This document shows, piece by piece, positions 23,612 through 32,882 of a DNA stretch of 64,000 bases. Source of the stretch: JACCZX01 sp963829995 (GTDB taxonomy: Bacteria; Pseudomonadota; Gammaproteobacteria; Burkholderiales; Burkholderiaceae_F). Positions within the stretch are counted from its first letter, which is position 1, and each line of letters opens with the position of its first letter. The stretch covers positions 434,001 through 498,000 of the forward strand of contig CAWHKW010000022.1 of the NCBI GenBank assembly GCA_963829995.1, written 5' to 3'. A model generated the notes under the pieces. It saw only the letters and a program-made list of their open reading frames with translations. It was not told where the DNA came from and did no database searches. Both the position numbers and the translations under genes were made by a program.

Positions 23612-24622
23612 GTGATATTTGCCGCCGCACCCGCTGCACCGGCGCTGTTGCTTGTCGCGCTCGTTCTGATCCTGCTCGTGTTGTGTGCGGCATCACTTGC
23701 GGTCGGGCGCGCGCCGCTCGACGTCGGGCAGGCGATCGCGCAGTGGCTACGCGGTGAATCTACGTTGGCCACATTGGTGTTGATCGAACTGCGCGTGCCG
23801 CGCACGCTGCTGGCCGTGCTGGTCGGCGGCAGTCTCGGTTTGGCGGGGGCTGCGTTACAGGGTCTGTTGCGCAATCCGCTGGCCGAGCCCGGCATCATCG
23901 GCGTGTCGTCGTGCGCCGCCTTCGGCGCGGTGATTGCGTTCTACAGCGGAATTTCGGTGGCAGCGCCGCTCGCTTTGCCGCTCGCAGGCATCGCCGGGGC
24001 GTTGGTCGCTGTGGTGTTGCTGTATGCGCTTGCCGGGCGCGACGCGAGTACGTTGACATTGATCCTGGCCGGCGTCGCAATCAACGGCTTCGCCGCGGCG
24101 GCCACTGCGCTTGCATTGAATCTCTCGCCGAATCCGTTCGCGGCGACCGAGATCGTGTTCTGGATGATGGGCTCGCTGGCTGATCGCAGCATCGGCCATC
24201 TGCAGCTCGCGGCACCGCTGATGATCCTGGGCGGGGCGCTGCTGTTGACGAGCGGCCGCGCACTCGACGCGTTGACGCTGGGCGAGGACACCGCGGCCAG
24301 CCTGGGCGTGCCGCTCGCCAGACTGCGATTCATGCTGGTGCTGGGCACTGCGTTGGCGGTCGGCAGCGGCGTTGCGGTGACCGGCGCTGTCGGATTTGTC
24401 GGGTTGGTGGCACCGCATTTGATGCGGCCCTGGGTTGCACACCAACCCGGACGCTTGTTGATCGCGAGTGCTCTTGCGGCGGCGGTGCTGGTACTGGCGG
24501 CCGATATCGCAATCCGGCTGATCAGTGTTGGGCCGGAGCTCAAGCTGGGCGTCGTGACCGCACTGATCGGTGCCCCGTTTTTTCTGGTGCTGGTGATGCG
24601 GCTGAGACGCGAAACGATCTGA
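23612..24622 (+). CDS. btuC: Cobalamin ABC transporter permease BtuC (FecCD family)
   Basis: Inner-membrane permease of 336 residues with about ten helices. Family signatures include ELRVPRTLLAVLVGGSLGLAGA (about residues 60-80) with GLLRNPLAEPGIIGV right after it, and VGFVGLVAPHLMRP. An open frame extends upstream into btuF, but those residues are Arg/Ser-rich and unrelated; the GTG at 23612 (MIFAAAPAAPALLL) gives the expected first helix. It overlaps the ATP-binding gene by one base at 24622. Confidence 0.9.
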   Translation: MIFAAAPAAPALLLVALVLILLVLCAASLAVGRAPLDVGQAIAQWLRGESTLATLVLIELRVPRTLLAVLVGGSLGLAGAALQGLLRNPLAEPGIIGVSSCAAFGAVIAFYSGISVAAPLALPLAGIAGALVAVVLLYALAGRDASTLTLILAGVAINGFAAAATALALNLSPNPFAATEIVFWMMGSLADRSIGHLQLAAPLMILGGALLLTSGRALDALTLGEDTAASLGVPLARLRFMLVLGTALAVGSGVAVTGAVGFVGLVAPHLMRPWVAHQPGRLLIASALAAAVLVLAADIAIRLISVGPELKLGVVTALIGAPFFLVLVMRLRRETI

Positions 24623-25392
24623 TGCGCATCTCTGCCGAAGGCATCACCGTCGTTGCCGGCACTGCAACGTTGCTGGATAACGTCAGCGTAACCGCCGAGC
24701 CCGGCCAGTTACTCGGGCTGGTGGGGCCCAACGGGGCGGGCAAGTCCACCTTGCTGCGCGCGCTGGCCGGCTTGCGCGACAGTGCGCGAGGCCAGGTTCG
24801 TTACGACGGCATCGCACGCGGACAACTCGGTTTGACGAAACTGTCGCAACAACTGGCGTACCTCGCGCAGCGCGGTCCGGTGGCATGGCCATTGACGGTC
24901 GAACGACTGGTCGCACTCGGGCGCCTGCCGCACCTGCAGGCATGGAGCCAGCGGGACGCGCAAGGTCCGGCGGCGATCGAGGGCGCGCTGACGGATACCG
25001 ACACGCTGCATTTGCGGCAAAGAGTCGTCGACACCCTATCGGGCGGCGAGCTCGCGCGCGCTTTGCTTGCGCGTGCGCTTGCCGTCGCAGGCGCGGCGCT
25101 GCTGGCCGATGAACCCGTGGCGGAGCTCGATCCGTATCACCAACTGCAAGTGATGGAAATTCTGCGCACGCGCGCCGACGCTGGCCAAACGGTGATCGTC
25201 GTGCTGCACGAAATTACGCTCGCCGCGCGTTTTTGCGATCGCCTCGTCTTGCTCGATCGTGGCCGCGTTGCCGCAGCGGGCACGCCGGCAGAGGTACTAA
25301 CCGATGACCATCTGCACGCCACCTACCGCGTTCGTGCGCTGCGCGGCGTGGAAGATGGCGCGGCGTATGTGCTTCCTTGGCTGCGAATGTGA
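24622..25392 (+). CDS. btuD: Cobalamin ABC transporter ATP-binding protein BtuD
   Basis: Cytosolic ATPase of the B12 importer, 256 residues. Walker A GPNGAGKST (about 36-44), Q-loop AQRGP, signature LSGGE, Walker B ALLADEPVAELD and the switch His in LHEITLAAR are all present. Start ATG shares its A with the btuC stop (TGATG). Completes a riboswitch-btuB-btuF-btuC-btuD uptake operon; no cobalamin synthesis or salvage gene (such as cobU or btuR) is seen here. Confidence 0.92.
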   Translation: MRISAEGITVVAGTATLLDNVSVTAEPGQLLGLVGPNGAGKSTLLRALAGLRDSARGQVRYDGIARGQLGLTKLSQQLAYLAQRGPVAWPLTVERLVALGRLPHLQAWSQRDAQGPAAIEGALTDTDTLHLRQRVVDTLSGGELARALLARALAVAGAALLADEPVAELDPYHQLQVMEILRTRADAGQTVIVVLHEITLAARFCDRLVLLDRGRVAAAGTPAEVLTDDHLHATYRVRALRGVEDGAAYVLPWLRM

Positions 25393-25463
25393 TTTTCTAA
25401 ACCGCCGCGGAAGGATGGTTGACCTGTATACGTGTCAGGTCGCATCGGTATCCTTTCGCCTCG

Positions 25464-26486
25464 ATGATCGATGTCACTTCCCTTAGTAGCGGCCGCCGCA
25501 ATCCGCATCGTTTTTGCGTCGCGCCGATGATGGAATGGACTGATCGGCACTGCCGATACTTTCATCGGCAACTGTCGCGGCATGCACGGCTGTACACCGA
25601 GATGCTGACGACAGGAACGCTGCTGCATGGTGACGCCGCACGGCACCTGGCCTTCGACGTCGACGAGCATCCGGTTGCTCTGCAATTAGGGGGCAGCGAG
25701 CCCGAAGAGCTGGCGCGCGCCGCGAAACTCGGAGCGCGCTATGGCTACGACGAAATCAATCTCAATTGCGGCTGCCCGTCTGAGCGCGTACAGCGCGGCG
25801 CGTTCGGCGCGTGTTTGATGGCCGAGCCGTCCCTGGTGGCGGCCTGCGTCCGGGCGATGCAGGATGCAGTCGCAATCCCGATTACGGTAAAGCACCGGAT
25901 CGGCGTCGACCGTCGCGACGACTACGGATTCGTGCGCGACTTCGTCGGCGCGTTGCACGTCGCCGGGTGCAGCGTGTTCATCGTTCATGCACGCAGCGCC
26001 TGGTTGAAAGGGCTAAGCCCCAAGGAGAACCGGGAAGTGCCGCCGCTCGACTACCTGCGTGTGCATCAATTGAAGCGGGACTTCCCGGCGGCGAAATTCG
26101 TCTTGAACGGCGGCATCACCACGCTGAGTTTGGCGGATGAGCATCTTGAGGCGGTCGACGGCGTGATGATGGGCCGCGCGGCGTATCACGATCCCTATTT
26201 GCTCGCCAACGTCGATCAGGCAATCTTTGGCGACGCATCGCGGGCGCCTACGCGCGAAGAAGTCGTGTTGAAGATGACGGAGTACCTACGGCGACAGACG
26301 CGGGTGGGAACTGCGCCGCGTCATATCGCGCGGCATATGCTCGGATTGTTTCAGGGCTTGCGCGGCGCCCGGCAATGGCGTCGAACGTTGAGCGACGCCG
26401 ACGCGCTGCAGCGCCACGGAGCAGACGTGCTGATGGTCGCGTTTGAAGCCGTTAGGGAGCCAGCGCTGCTTTGTACGGACGCATGA
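25464..26486 (+). CDS. dusA: tRNA-dihydrouridine(20/20a) synthase
   Basis: FMN-dependent reductase that makes dihydrouridine in the tRNA D-loop. RFCVAPMMEWTDRHCRYF at the N terminus, the catalytic Cys in INLNCGCPSERVQRGAFG, and VKHRIGVD with HARSAWLKGLSPKENR match DusA specifically. Length 340 is normal. The ATG at 25464 gives MIDVTSLSSG; an in-frame ATG at 25419 lies in a short inverted repeat (GACCTG at 25421, CAGGTC at 25436) and is less likely. The response regulator gene follows 58 bases later. Confidence 0.95.
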   Translation: MIDVTSLSSGRRNPHRFCVAPMMEWTDRHCRYFHRQLSRHARLYTEMLTTGTLLHGDAARHLAFDVDEHPVALQLGGSEPEELARAAKLGARYGYDEINLNCGCPSERVQRGAFGACLMAEPSLVAACVRAMQDAVAIPITVKHRIGVDRRDDYGFVRDFVGALHVAGCSVFIVHARSAWLKGLSPKENREVPPLDYLRVHQLKRDFPAAKFVLNGGITTLSLADEHLEAVDGVMMGRAAYHDPYLLANVDQAIFGDASRAPTREEVVLKMTEYLRRQTRVGTAPRHIARHMLGLFQGLRGARQWRRTLSDADALQRHGADVLMVAFEAVREPALLCTDA

Positions 26487-26544
26487 CCTCGGAAAATATG
26501 AAACAGTGTGGGGTATGGATGGCCGCGCACCCCGCAAAGAGTCA

Positions 26545-27234
26545 ATGAGTTGTCGCGTGTTGATCGTCGAGGACGAGGCGACCATTGCGCGCAATTGCGT
26601 TTCTTTCTTCGAGCTGCAGGGCTATTCGGTTGATATAGCCCACGATGGTGCGGCCGCCGTTGCGCGGCTGGCGAGCGACACGTTTGATGTTGTGGTCCTG
26701 GATCTCGGACTGCCGCGAATCGACGGCAAGCGCGTGCTCGATCATCTGCGGCGCGAGCTGTCGCTGGCCACACCGGTGCTGATTCTGACCGCGCGCGATG
26801 AGCTCGATAGCAAGCTTGCGTGCTTCGCGCTCGGCGCCGACGACTATCTTGCCAAGCCGTTTTCGCTGGCTGAGCTGGAAGCGCGGGTCGCAGCGCTGCA
26901 TCGGCGAGCGACCGGTGCGGTCGTCGAAGATGTTGCGATCGCCGGCGAGCTTCGACTGGATCGCCGCACGCGATTGGTTTCAGTGCAGGGTGTACCGGTG
27001 CATCTGCCGCCGCGTCCGATGCGTATTCTCGATTGCTTGTTGCGTGATCCGGGGCGAGTCGTGACCCGTCCGGAGCTCGAGTCGTTGCTGTGGCCGGATG
27101 GCGAGCGCGAAAGCGACGTACTGCGCAGCCAGATTCATCTGTTGCGACGCGCGTTGTCAGATGCCGGCTACGATGGTCTGGAAACAGTGCACGGCGTCGG
27201 CTACCGGCTTCGTCCGGAAGGCGCATCGCAATGA
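26545..27234 (+). CDS. OmpR/PhoB-family response regulator
   Basis: Two-component regulator of 229 residues. The receiver domain (1-120) begins CRVLIVEDEATIA, with phospho-acceptor Asp53 in VVLDLGLPRIDG, Thr in LILTARD and Lys in DYLAKPFSL. The C-terminal winged helix (about 130-225) has VVTRPELESLLWPDG and the terminal ETVHGVGYRL, standard for OmpR/PhoB proteins. The ATG at 26545 is chosen because earlier in-frame codons overlap dusA. It overlaps the kinase gene as ATGA. The nearby PAP2 and eptA genes suggest a PmrA/BasR-like role; the specificity is inferred from context. Confidence 0.93.
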   Translation: MSCRVLIVEDEATIARNCVSFFELQGYSVDIAHDGAAAVARLASDTFDVVVLDLGLPRIDGKRVLDHLRRELSLATPVLILTARDELDSKLACFALGADDYLAKPFSLAELEARVAALHRRATGAVVEDVAIAGELRLDRRTRLVSVQGVPVHLPPRPMRILDCLLRDPGRVVTRPELESLLWPDGERESDVLRSQIHLLRRALSDAGYDGLETVHGVGYRLRPEGASQ

Positions 27235-28523
27235 CTCTGCAGCGCCGGATCAGCTGGGCGCTCGGTGCGCTGGTGGCACTGTTTGTCGTCGCACAAGGCG
27301 TGCTCGCTTATTTGTCGCTCGAAGAACAGGAAGACACGCTGGTCGACGAGATCGTACTGTTGGAAACCAAACGGCTGGTGGCCCGCGTCGATAGCGGTGA
27401 GCTCAAAATTGTGCCGGGAATTGCGGAGATTGCGCTTGGCGGCAATTTTTCTGCGTGGCTGCTGGCAGGCGATCAGGCCGATCCCGCTTCTTTGCCCGCT
27501 CGCGCGCGCGCGTTGTCTGCCGGACCGCATCGGATCTACGAGGCAGATCAGGTATTCCACATTGTTGTTGCCCCCACGTCACTTGGGCGATTGATCGTGC
27601 AATATGACGCGACGTTGAACGAGGAGTTGGTTTACGAGTTCGGTATCCAACTGCTGATCATTGGCGCGTTGTGCATCGGTTTGGGCATCGTTCTGGCAAA
27701 CATTCTGGCGCGACTGGTGGTGGAGCCCCTGAAGCGGCTGACCGAGCGCCTTGCGCGCTGGGCCCCAGGGAGCTCCACGCTATCGACGTCGAGCGACAAT
27801 GAAGAAACCGCCTTGCTCGCTGCGTTTGACCGCGTGCGCTCCAGTCTCGAAGAAGCGGCAACCCGCCAACGCGAGTTCGCCGCGAACATCGCGCATGAGT
27901 TGCGTACCCCTTTGGCTGCCGTCAGGACCGATATTGAGTTAGCTGCGCTATCGCCACAGCTCGCCGCAGACGAGCGCGCGCGCTTGAGCAGGGCGATGGC
28001 GACGATCGATGCCGCCGCCAGCACGCTCGAATCGCTGCATGCGTTGTCTTCGAGTCAACCAGGAAAATTGGAGCGCATCGATCTGCACGAGCTGGTCGAA
28101 GATGCATGGAGCAGCTTGCCTCAGGACGGCGATGAACCGCCGCTGCGCCTCGTCAATGAGGTGCCACGCGGCGAAGTCATTCTGAGCGACCGGCATGCGT
28201 TGCTGACGATTCTGCGCAATTTACTGCGCAACGCTGCCGAGCACGCCGGGCGCGCGACGTGCGTGGTCCGGCGCAATGGCTGTGGTCTGACGATCGCCGA
28301 CAATGGGCCTGGCATCGCAGCCGCCGATTTGCCATTCGTTTTCGAGCGCTATTTCAGTGGGCGCTTGAACGACGCGCCGAGACAGGAAGCTTCCGAGCGC
28401 GGCCTCGGGCTCGCGATCGCAAAGCAATCGGCCGAGGTCAACGGCTGGCGGCTGTCGGTTGAATCGACGCCGGAATCCGGGACGTGCTTTTCGTTAAACC
28501 TGTCGCCCGGCGCGTCGACTTAA
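27231..28523 (+). CDS. Sensor histidine kinase
   Basis: Inner-membrane kinase of 430 residues paired with the upstream regulator. Two membrane helices (about 10-30 and 131-158) bracket a periplasmic sensor of about 100 residues with no recognised fold. A HAMP-like linker follows (VVEPLKRLTERLARW). His222 lies in the H box IAHELRTPLAAVRTD, the N box is LRNLLRNAAEHAG, and G boxes are DNGPGI and RGLGLAI. The start ATG overlaps the regulator stop by four bases. The periplasmic part is not rich in acidic runs as classical PmrB can be, so the signal is open. Confidence 0.92.
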   Translation: MTLQRRISWALGALVALFVVAQGVLAYLSLEEQEDTLVDEIVLLETKRLVARVDSGELKIVPGIAEIALGGNFSAWLLAGDQADPASLPARARALSAGPHRIYEADQVFHIVVAPTSLGRLIVQYDATLNEELVYEFGIQLLIIGALCIGLGIVLANILARLVVEPLKRLTERLARWAPGSSTLSTSSDNEETALLAAFDRVRSSLEEAATRQREFAANIAHELRTPLAAVRTDIELAALSPQLAADERARLSRAMATIDAAASTLESLHALSSSQPGKLERIDLHELVEDAWSSLPQDGDEPPLRLVNEVPRGEVILSDRHALLTILRNLLRNAAEHAGRATCVVRRNGCGLTIADNGPGIAAADLPFVFERYFSGRLNDAPRQEASERGLGLAIAKQSAEVNGWRLSVESTPESGTCFSLNLSPGAST

Positions 28524-28582
28524 CGAAAACTCAACGAGCTAACGACGATACCTTGACGCGTGCATAGCTAGCCTCGGCTGCT

Positions 28583-29269
28583 GTGTCCGCTCCGTCACGA
28601 ATCTCTGTCGCACTGCACTTGGCATTTGTGCCACTTGCGCTGGTTCTGCTCGCCTGGCTCGCTTCGTACAGCGGCCTGGACCGGACAGTCACCGAACTCT
28701 TCTACGACGCATCTCTGGCGCGCTTCCCGGCGCACGACAGCTATTGGCTGGAGCTGCTCGGCCACCGCGTCCCAAAGATTGCCATCTGGGTTGTCGCGCT
28801 CGGCACGTCAATCGCGGCCTTTGCAACCGAGCGCATTCGGCACAACCCGAATGAACAGCGCGCGATTTGCCTTGCTGTGCTCGCGATGGCGCTCGGCCCA
28901 TTGATGGTTTCGGCGCTGAAACACACCACCAGTCATCACTGCCCATGGGATCTGCAGGCGTATGGCGGCTTCGCCGATGTCAGTCGCGACTGGTTCGTTG
29001 CATCCGCCGATGCCGGCCGTTGTTTTCCTAGCGGTCATGCGTCGGCCGGCTTTGCCCTGATCGCGCTGTACTTCCTGGGCCACGCGCTTGGCCGGCCACG
29101 CATTGCTCGCATCGGATTGACTGGGGCGATTGTTGTCGGTTTCGCGCTTTCCGCCGTGCGCGTCGCTCAGGGTGCTCACTTCATCAGCCACAACCTGTGG
29201 GCGGCAGCCATCGACTGGTTTGCCGCCGCGCTCGTGTTTACCCCGCTGTTGGCTAGAAAGCGAACATGA
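28583..29269 (+). CDS. PAP2-family phosphatase (lipid A or undecaprenyl type)
   Basis: Membrane phosphatase of 228 residues with about six hydrophobic helices. PAP2 motifs are recognisable: LKHTTSHHCPWDL (motif 1, with the Lys but no Arg-Pro), CFPSGHASAGFA (motif 2) and VRVAQGAHFISHNLWAAAIDW (motif 3). The catalytic His sits in motif 3. Start is GTG at 28583, 59 bases after the kinase. It overlaps eptA by ATGA, which suggests a joint task on lipid A or other phosphorylated membrane lipids. The exact substrate is not determined by sequence. Confidence 0.87.
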   Translation: MSAPSRISVALHLAFVPLALVLLAWLASYSGLDRTVTELFYDASLARFPAHDSYWLELLGHRVPKIAIWVVALGTSIAAFATERIRHNPNEQRAICLAVLAMALGPLMVSALKHTTSHHCPWDLQAYGGFADVSRDWFVASADAGRCFPSGHASAGFALIALYFLGHALGRPRIARIGLTGAIVVGFALSAVRVAQGAHFISHNLWAAAIDWFAAALVFTPLLARKRT

Positions 29270-30957
29270 GCGCAATCGTGCCGGCCATACATCCTCGGCG
29301 CGCGCACACACGCTGGAAGCCCGTTGCCTCTGCAGAAACGCTGATCCTGTTGGTCGTGGCATTCATTGCGACCGCCGACAACATACCGTTTTGGCGGGCG
29401 GTACTACTTGGGCGCGACTTGAGTAGTGCATCGAGCTGGGGTTTGGCGGTCTTGACGCTGCTGCTGTTGACATCTGTGTACTACGCCTTGCTGGCGTCGA
29501 TATCGACGCGAGTGACTCTTAAACCCGTGCTGTGCGCTGCATTGCTGATCGGCGCGGTCGTGGCGCACTACATCTCTCGCTACGGCGTCGTGATTGACAC
29601 GTCGATGATGCGCAACGTCCTGCAGACCGATGCACATGAGGCGATCGAGCTTGTCGGCATCGACGTCGTGGTGACGCTTCTGCCGATGGCCGTGCTACCG
29701 ATCGCCCTTGTTGTCTTTACCCGCATCGCCGCGCCTAGACGACCGCCGTTCGCATTCCGCAGCATGACTATCGCAATAGCAGCGATTACCGCGGTGGTCG
29801 TCGCCTTTCTGGGATTCAAGGATCTCGCACCCACATTGCGCAATCGTCCTGAGATTCGCAACATGGTGACGCCGGCGAACTTGCTGGTGTCCACAGCCCG
29901 CGCGCTGCGTCAGCGAGCGGGTTATGTGACGGTGGTGCGCGAGGGTCCTGCCACTGTTTCGCGCGGTATCGCCGCTGCATCGGAGCGTCCCGTCCTGTTC
30001 GTGTTTATTGTGGGTGAGACCGCGCGGGCTGCCAACTTTTCACTAAACGGCTACGCGCGCGATACGAATCCGGAACTCGCAAGGCTCGACATCATCAACT
30101 TCTCGCACGCGCGTGCATGCGGAACGTCAACCGAAGTATCGCTGTCGTGCATGTTCTCGCCGTTCGGCCGGCGTTCATACGATGAGGCGAAAATTCTTCG
30201 TCGCGAATCACTTCCGCAGCAGCTCGCGCGTGCCGGCATTCGGGTCGTATGGCGCGACAACCAGAGCGGCTGCAAGGGGGTGTGCAATGGACTGGAAGTA
30301 CATACCTTCGACGATGTGAATGTGGCGGGGGTGTGTACGTCGGGCCATTGCTTCGATGAAGTGTTGCTGCACGGAATGGATGCGCTGGTGCGCGAGCGCC
30401 CCTCCGACCTGTTCGTCGTCCTTCATCAGCTCGGCAATCACGGTCCCGCCTACTACCGGCGTTATCCCTCTGCGTTCGGGCACTTCGAGCCAACCTGCCA
30501 GACCGACGCGCTCCATCGTTGCACTCAGCAGCAGATCGTCAATGCGTACGACAACGCGTTGCGCTACACGGACCACGTTATCGCGCGCGTGATCGCGTTT
30601 CTCGAGCAGCAGCGTGATAGATACGACGTCGCGATGGTGTACGTATCGGACCATGGCGAGTCTCTGGGTGAGCGTGGGCTGTACCTGCACGGCATGCCGT
30701 ACGCAATCGCACCTAGGGAGCAACTCGAAGTGCCGATGCTGTGGTGGATGTCGCCCGAGTTCGTGCGCCATCGCAACATCGATGTGGCATGCCTACGTCA
30801 GCGCGCCCGCGACGACGTCAGTCACGACTATTTGTTTCACTCGATTACCGGCGTTCTCGACATTGAAACGCCTGACAGAGATCGAGCTCTCGATCTATTT
30901 GCAAACTGCCGTCATGAGTCGGCACGCTCGGCGGCACTATCCGGTAAGCATCGGTAG
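29266..30957 (+). CDS. eptA: Phosphoethanolamine--lipid A transferase
   Basis: Inner-membrane enzyme that transfers phosphoethanolamine to lipid A, lowering negative charge and polymyxin binding. Five membrane helices occupy about residues 22-185; the periplasmic sulfatase-like domain follows. FIVGETARAANFSLNGYARDTNP supplies the metal ligand Glu, and ACGTSTEVSLSCMFSPFGRRSY contains the nucleophile Thr region (about 287). VSDHGESLGERGLYLHGMPY near residue 460 is the second metal site. Disulfide-type cysteines are present. Length 563 is normal. It is last in the regulator-kinase-PAP2-eptA cluster. Confidence 0.94.
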   Translation: MSAIVPAIHPRRAHTRWKPVASAETLILLVVAFIATADNIPFWRAVLLGRDLSSASSWGLAVLTLLLLTSVYYALLASISTRVTLKPVLCAALLIGAVVAHYISRYGVVIDTSMMRNVLQTDAHEAIELVGIDVVVTLLPMAVLPIALVVFTRIAAPRRPPFAFRSMTIAIAAITAVVVAFLGFKDLAPTLRNRPEIRNMVTPANLLVSTARALRQRAGYVTVVREGPATVSRGIAAASERPVLFVFIVGETARAANFSLNGYARDTNPELARLDIINFSHARACGTSTEVSLSCMFSPFGRRSYDEAKILRRESLPQQLARAGIRVVWRDNQSGCKGVCNGLEVHTFDDVNVAGVCTSGHCFDEVLLHGMDALVRERPSDLFVVLHQLGNHGPAYYRRYPSAFGHFEPTCQTDALHRCTQQQIVNAYDNALRYTDHVIARVIAFLEQQRDRYDVAMVYVSDHGESLGERGLYLHGMPYAIAPREQLEVPMLWWMSPEFVRHRNIDVACLRQRARDDVSHDYLFHSITGVLDIETPDRDRALDLFANCRHESARSAALSGKHR

Positions 30958-31143
30958 GCCTGATTGTCGCGTTTGCTGTGAGCGCTCTCTCGTCGCTTTC
31001 CTGCCAGCGCGGTGGAGTCGGAGGTCGAACGCGCGCAGCAGTAGTTCAATGCGGTTGGAGGGCTATCCTTACCGGCTACATCGCGCTAGGAAGCGCGCCT
31101 AGCAGCTCACTACCGGAAAGTCCCGGGCGGTAAGCCCCTGCGT

Positions 31144-31617
31144 TCATGTGGGACATGCCTTGGGCAATTCGGCTTCGCGCCGGCTGACTTCTCCGCTGGC
31201 CTTTTGCATCTGTTCGATTGTTGCCGTGCGCGTGTCCACGGCATTGCGCATTTCGATAGCGCGCGCGAGATCGCGCCGCGCGCGCTCGCATCGATCGGCA
31301 ACTTTTGCTTCAGCCTTGTTGCGCTTCTCGGCGGCGCGCTTTTCTTCTTCCGCCTGTTTCTTCTGTTCTTTTTCGATCTGCTTGACTTCGGCCACGTCCT
31401 TCTTGGCGCGATCTTTGGCGGCTTTTTCGTCGGGCACGCTGACCGACGGCGCGGTGTTGACCTTACGCACCGGCGATGTGCCCGCCGGGCACTCGCGGTT
31501 GGAGTAAGTGACGTTGCCGTTCTTCCCCTCGCAACGCTGCACCTGCATCTGCTGTGCAAGCGCACCGCTTGCAAACAGGGTTGCAGCCAATGCGCAAATC
31601 AGATCGGAACGCGACAT
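31144..31617 (-). CDS. DUF4124-type secreted protein with coiled coil
   Basis: Protein of 157 residues with a signal peptide (MSRSDLICALAATLFASGALA). The mature start, QVQRCEGKNGNVTYSNRECP, matches the DUF4124 pattern (a two-cysteine beta motif ending YSNxxCP). A long Lys/Glu/Ala-rich helical stretch follows (about 60-110), likely coiled coil. Two more cysteines lie near the C terminus. Probably periplasmic; function unknown. A longer frame to 31674 adds residues without signal-peptide character, so the ATG at 31617 is used. Confidence 0.78.
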   Translation of the reverse strand: MSRSDLICALAATLFASGALAQQMQVQRCEGKNGNVTYSNRECPAGTSPVRKVNTAPSVSVPDEKAAKDRAKKDVAEVKQIEKEQKKQAEEEKRAAEKRNKAEAKVADRCERARRDLARAIEMRNAVDTRTATIEQMQKASGEVSRREAELPKACPT

Positions 31618-31686
31618 CTGCAGTCGCTTTTCTAGCCGTACGAGTCTATCGAACAACCGCCGTCCCCAGCACAAGAGTGAGGGTTG

Positions 31687-32760
31687 TTACTGAACCGACA
31701 ACGCACTGCGCACCGAATCGGCCGCCGTCTTGTTGAACCGGTACTGATAGTCATAGATCTTCGCGCCCGCCTGATACAGCTTGCCCGGACGGACACCGGG
31801 TGTTCCCTTGCTCGGCTCGATGAATGCGATCTTGGCGGACTCGCGCTCCACATTTGTTACGCCGGTGTCGAGCGGGTCAACGTTGGCCGGGAACGACAGC
31901 ACGACCGCACGCGTGCCCGCGATCGTTTTCTCTTCCCATTCGCCCTCGTCGAGTGCCTTGACGCCGTCACGATCGCAGAAGAGCGTGCCGGTCTTGGCCG
32001 CAAACAGCTCGACCGAGCCTTTCTTCACGGCGCCTGGCTTGAACAGCATCGCATACGGCTTCGCGCCTTTGCGATCTTCATACGCAAGGCAGTAGGGAAT
32101 CTGCTTCGAGAAGTTGCCGACGAACTGAGTGGTGTTGCTGGCACCGGTGAACGACTCGCGCGCCGGCAGTATCAGCACGTCGTCGATGAAGCGCGCGATC
32201 ACCAGGTAGGCGACCGAGCCGGCTGGGAACGTCGCGCTTCCCACCTTGGCTGCTTCCTGTTTCAGGTAATTGTCGGGCGTGCGCAAGAATGGCTGCATGT
32301 GCAGACCCGAAACGTCGAAGGCCTGCAACGTGACCGCCACCCGCAGCGGATTCTGGCCCGAGAAGATCAGATACACGGTGCCGTCGGGGGCGGGGATCGC
32401 AAAGTTCGGGCGACCCACCGGGCGGCGCTCGCCGTTCAATACGAAGTTGCCGGCGTCGATGTTGCTGTGAACGGCGCCGGTCTTGGCGTCGTTCGTCGTT
32501 TCAGTCAGCGCGAAACGATTTTCGGCGCCCGGTTTGTCGGCGGCGCGCAGGTTCGCGACGCGTGCGCCGTTGATCAAATAAATGCCCTCGCCCTGCAGAG
32601 CCTCGAGGCCGGGATTCGGCAGCGCTTTCGCACCGCGGACCGGCCTCGGCTGCTTCAAGGGACCATAGGTCTGAAGTTCGGTCGACTGCTCGGTGGCGCC
32701 GGCGCCGGCGGCCAGCGTCAGCGCGACCAGTGAAACCGCGACTTTGATATTGAGGTGCAT
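31687..32760 (-). CDS. Secreted protein of unknown function
   Basis: Protein of 357 residues with a clear signal peptide (MHLNIKVAVSLVALTLAAGAGA). The mature chain is mostly beta-type with conserved-looking Gly/Asp turns and just two cysteines. I recognise no domain and no catalytic motif. It lies 69 bases upstream of the DUF4124 protein on the same strand, so the two may be co-transcribed. Codon use resembles its neighbours, giving no sign of transfer. Confidence 0.72.
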   Translation of the reverse strand: MHLNIKVAVSLVALTLAAGAGATEQSTELQTYGPLKQPRPVRGAKALPNPGLEALQGEGIYLINGARVANLRAADKPGAENRFALTETTNDAKTGAVHSNIDAGNFVLNGERRPVGRPNFAIPAPDGTVYLIFSGQNPLRVAVTLQAFDVSGLHMQPFLRTPDNYLKQEAAKVGSATFPAGSVAYLVIARFIDDVLILPARESFTGASNTTQFVGNFSKQIPYCLAYEDRKGAKPYAMLFKPGAVKKGSVELFAAKTGTLFCDRDGVKALDEGEWEEKTIAGTRAVVLSFPANVDPLDTGVTNVERESAKIAFIEPSKGTPGVRPGKLYQAGAKIYDYQYRFNKTAADSVRSALSVQ

Positions 32761-32882
32761 TCGGCTGATCTCCTGATACGTTCAAACCAGTCGGATCGTA
32801 AGCGAACGCGCGTAAGCGCGATGATCCGAAAAACGGTGGTAATTCTCCCGCGAAGGTGGGACTCAAGTTGAAAGCCCAACGA

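Noticed and set aside
22768..23898. 376-codon minus-strand frame opposite btuF and btuC
   Set aside because: Antisense shadow; spans two real genes and has no motif.
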